Positions 61,568 through 64,000 of a DNA stretch of 64,000 nt are shown here, piece by piece. Below the pieces are notes generated by a model. It made no database searches, was not told the origin of the DNA, and worked only from the letters and a program-made list of their open reading frames with translations. Source of the stretch: Clostridiales bacterium (GTDB lineage Bacteria > Bacillota > Clostridia > Oscillospirales > Oscillospiraceae); NCBI GenBank assembly GCA_012719035.1, contig JAAYBD010000014.1:1-64000 (forward strand), written 5' to 3'. A program made the translations under genes and the position numbers. Every line of letters starts with the position of its first letter. The stretch's first letter is position 1.

Positions 61568-63556
61568 ATGAACAAAAATATCAAAAGGCTGCTTGAACCG
61601 GGGACAAGGCTGTATTTTGTCTTTCTTGTTATATTCGCGGGGCTTGCGTTTACTTTTAATATCAAGGTCGCGGCTGCGGAGATCGCGATAACCATTTTGC
61701 TGCTTGTATACTCCATAATAGTGACCAGACGCAGGCGGAGAGAGCTTGAATCATATATTGAATCGGTGACATATGATGCGGAAACGGCGAAAAGCGACAC
61801 GCTGATGAACTTTCCTTTGCCTATGGTTGCATTTAGGCTCGACAATACTGCGATTGTTTGGGGAAACCGCTTTTTTTCCGATATTTTCGGGAAGGGAAAG
61901 CTTCATTTTGACACCAGACTGTCAGACCTTGTCAAAGGTTTTAAATCCAAATGGCTTACGGAGGGCAAGCTTCAGTATCCTGAGCTGATTGAGGTCAGCG
62001 GCAGGCGATACAGGGTTTACGGAAACATAATACGCGGCGAAAGCGACAATAGCAGAGATTTTATGGGCATAAGCTACTGGCTGGACGTTACGGATTATGA
62101 CCTCGTCAAAGAGGAATATGAGAATTCACGTCCAATTGTAGCGATAATACTTTTTGATAATTTAGACGAAATATCAAAAAACCTTCCCGACAGGGTCAAA
62201 ACCCAGATGCAGAACGCAATTTCCGAAAAAGTGGAGAATTGGTGTTCGGACATGGGAGCTATCGTCTGCCGCTATGACAGAGACAAGTATCTTCTTATCT
62301 TTGAGCAGCGCCATTACAATAAGCTTGTCGAAGAAAAGTTTTCTATAATGGACAGTGTACATGAGATAGTGAGCCCAAGCGGTATCCACGCCTCTGTCAG
62401 CATAGGCATCGGACGCGATGGCGGGAGTTTTGAGGAAAACTTCAATTTTGCCGTCCTAAGCACTGAGATGGCGCTTTCAAGGGGCGGTGACCAGACTGTA
62501 ATAAAAAACCGCTTCAACTTTGAGTTTTTCGGCGGACGCGGAGCGGAAATCGAAACACGGACAAAGGTAAAATCCCGAGTGATGGCAAACGCACTTTCAG
62601 AGCTGTTCCGCACATCGGGACAGATAATGATAATGGGACATAAGTTCGGTGACATGGACTGTGTCGGGGCAGCGGCAGGAATCTGCTGTATTGCCCGAAA
62701 GATGGGCTGCAGGGCGCATATCGTCATAGACGAAAAGCACAACGGTGCGGAAAGCCTTATAAAGAAACTTAAAAGCGCCGAGGAATATGCGGACACGTTT
62801 ATAAGTCCGCAGGAAGCCATTATGAGGGCTGACAGGGGCACTCTTCTGGTTGTCGTTGATACTAACCGTCCGGAGCAGGTAGAAGACCTAAGCCTTCTTA
62901 TGGCTTGCAACAGGGTTGCTGTAATTGACCACCACAGGAGGGCGGCAAGCTATATTCAAAATGCTGCTCTGACCTTCCTTGAACCGTATGCATCCTCGGT
63001 ATGCGAGCTTGTGTGTGAACTTGTTCAGGAGCTTGTAGAACAGTCGGATATCCTAAAAATAGAAGCGGACGCGCTTCTTTCCGGTATTGTTATGGACACA
63101 AAAAACTTTACTATGCGGACAGGCGAAAGGACTTTTGATGCTGCGGCGTTTTTGAACCGCGCAGGTGCGGATACCATTGCTGTGAAGAAGATTCTGCAGA
63201 ACGATATGGACGATACCGTTGCGCGGTATAAAATACTGCAGAAGGTAAAGCGCTACCGCGAGAGCATAGCTGTTGCGGTGATAGAGGAGCCTCAGGACAG
63301 GATAGTCGCGGCTCAGGCTGCCGACGAGATGCTGAACATAACCGGCATTCAGGCATCAATAGTGATATACCCGACGGAGAACGGCGGAGTAATCATTTCC
63401 GCACGATCGATCGGTGATGTCAATGTCCAGCTTCTTCTGGAGGAACTTGGAGGAGGGGGCAATAAATCCGCCGCCGGTGCACAGATTGAAAAGATATCTC
63501 TGCGTGATGCTGTAAATAAGCTGTTCGCGGCGATAGATGACTATTTTGAAGATTAA
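61568..63556 (+). CDS. gdpP: Cyclic-di-AMP phosphodiesterase GdpP
   Basis: 662 residues. Two membrane helices (about 14-30 and 35-53), a PAS-like domain (about 65-165), a degenerate GGDEF domain (SRGGDQTVI in place of GGDEF), then the DHH/DHHA1 catalytic part: IMIMGHKFGDMDCVGAA, VVVDTNRP, AVIDHHRR, VMDTKNFTMRTG and GGGGNKSAAGAQ. It hydrolyses c-di-AMP, which controls potassium, osmotic balance and wall stress. The ORF opens 135 bases earlier without homology. GGAAGG precedes the ATG at 61568. rplI follows by 43 bases, the usual gdpP-rplI-dnaB order in Firmicutes. Confidence 0.94.
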   Translation: MNKNIKRLLEPGTRLYFVFLVIFAGLAFTFNIKVAAAEIAITILLLVYSIIVTRRRRRELESYIESVTYDAETAKSDTLMNFPLPMVAFRLDNTAIVWGNRFFSDIFGKGKLHFDTRLSDLVKGFKSKWLTEGKLQYPELIEVSGRRYRVYGNIIRGESDNSRDFMGISYWLDVTDYDLVKEEYENSRPIVAIILFDNLDEISKNLPDRVKTQMQNAISEKVENWCSDMGAIVCRYDRDKYLLIFEQRHYNKLVEEKFSIMDSVHEIVSPSGIHASVSIGIGRDGGSFEENFNFAVLSTEMALSRGGDQTVIKNRFNFEFFGGRGAEIETRTKVKSRVMANALSELFRTSGQIMIMGHKFGDMDCVGAAAGICCIARKMGCRAHIVIDEKHNGAESLIKKLKSAEEYADTFISPQEAIMRADRGTLLVVVDTNRPEQVEDLSLLMACNRVAVIDHHRRAASYIQNAALTFLEPYASSVCELVCELVQELVEQSDILKIEADALLSGIVMDTKNFTMRTGERTFDAAAFLNRAGADTIAVKKILQNDMDDTVARYKILQKVKRYRESIAVAVIEEPQDRIVAAQAADEMLNITGIQASIVIYPTENGGVIISARSIGDVNVQLLLEELGGGGNKSAAGAQIEKISLRDAVNKLFAAIDDYFED

Positions 63557-63599
63557 AATCGGCAGATAGGTGACCAAAAACGGAAAGCGAGGATAAAAT

Positions 63600-64000
63600 A
63601 TGAAGGTAATTTTTCTGACAGATGTTAGAGGACAGGGCAAAAAGGATGAAATGAAAGAGGTTTCCGACGGTTACGCAAGGAACTATTTGCTGCCCAGAAA
63701 GCTGGCGGTGGAGGCTACCTCGGATGCTTTGAACACCATGAAACTAAGAGAAAAGGCAAAAGCCGCCCAGATTGCAAAGGAAAAGGCTTTGGCACAGGAG
63801 AACGCCCAAAAGTTGGAAGGCATCATAGTCAAGGTTTCGGCAAAGGCCGGAACAGGCGGAAGACTTTTCGGCTCCGTTACATCGAAGGAAATCAGCGATG
63901 AGCTGCTGAAACAGCACGATATATCAATAGAAAAAAAGGATATTGTTCAGAGCGAGCCTATAAAGAATTTTGGTTCATATTCCGTAAAGTGCAAGCTGGG
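63600..64000 (+). CDS. rplI: 50S ribosomal protein L9 (partial, runs off window)
   Basis: The first 133 residues of L9. [40 protein letters not shown] is the N-terminal rRNA-binding domain. A long connecting helix follows ([25 protein letters not shown]) and then the C-terminal domain up to KCKLG. GCGAGGAT precedes the ATG. The remaining few residues lie beyond 64000. Confidence 0.95.
   Translation, partial: MKVIFLTDVRGQGKKDEMKEVSDGYARNYLLPRKLAVEATSDALNTMKLREKAKAAQIAKEKALAQENAQKLEGIIVKVSAKAGTGGRLFGSVTSKEISDELLKQHDISIEKKDIVQSEPIKNFGSYSVKCKL

Noticed and set aside
1-64000. CRISPR arrays, tRNA or rRNA genes, prophage
   Set aside because: No regularly spaced repeats, no tRNA-like cloverleaf or rRNA segments and no phage genes were recognised in either strand.

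Overview
The window comes from a spore-forming Firmicute of the class Clostridia, probably a relative of the Oscillospiraceae/Ruminococcaceae. Evidence: moderate GC, strong GGAGG ribosome binding sites, many GTG and TTG starts, AddAB, a CIRCE-controlled hrcA-grpE-dnaK-dnaJ operon, the hprK-rapZ-yvcK-whiA group, the yabP-yabQ-divIC-yabR sporulation and division group, the rpmG-secE-nusG-rplK-rplA cluster, and a THF riboswitch on folT. It is mostly chromosomal core sequence. The only sign of a mobile element is the first codons of an IS3-family transposase at the left edge. I see no tRNA, rRNA, CRISPR array or prophage.

Layout. 1-9.7 kb, mostly minus strand: IS3 fragment, a DUF5684-type membrane protein, a purine salvage operon (xpt, BMP-family lipoprotein, ABC ATPase, two permeases), a ParB/Noc-family protein, DUF378, a fumarase alpha subunit without its beta partner, a candidate small RNA on the plus strand (about 9289-9392), and DUF1294. 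9.7-20 kb: a YgiQ-type radical SAM enzyme, a histidine phosphatase-GNAT fusion, a glycosyltransferase-CsaB fusion, a PurN-like protein that lacks the catalytic triad, a DUF4349 lipoprotein, ruvX, THF-riboswitch-folT, and folC. 20-28.8 kb, plus strand: ribosomal and transcription genes, a PadR regulator with a HAAS/DUF1700-type membrane partner, deoD, a PMT-family glycosyltransferase, a PHP phosphatase, rpiB, a small membrane protein and rpmE. 28.9-36 kb, minus strand: addB-addA. 36-38.8 kb: two CNNM/CorC proteins and a small Cys-rich protein. 38.8-43.8 kb, minus strand: the heat-shock operon. 44-54.3 kb, plus strand: rpmB, hprK, murB, rapZ, yvcK, whiA, dnaE and an iron alcohol dehydrogenase. 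54.4-61.3 kb, minus strand: yabP-yabQ-divIC-yabR, a lipoprotein, a 70-bp tandem repeat, a polar amino-acid ABC transporter with an ARG-box-like operator, and a sugar nucleotidyltransferase. 61.4-64 kb, plus strand: gdpP and the start of rplI.

How the genes fit together. xpt, the BMP-type transporter and deoD cover nucleoside uptake and purine salvage. folC and the riboswitch-controlled folT cover folate retention and uptake. hprK, rapZ, yvcK, whiA, murB, gdpP and divIC tie carbon signalling to envelope growth and division. The observations most worth following are the triad-less PurN paralogue, the intergenic small-RNA candidate, the Cys/His-rich DnaK tail, the nucleotidyltransferase that carries only the last domain of a phosphomannomutase, the GT4-CsaB fusion, and the 227-bp yabQ/divIC overlap.
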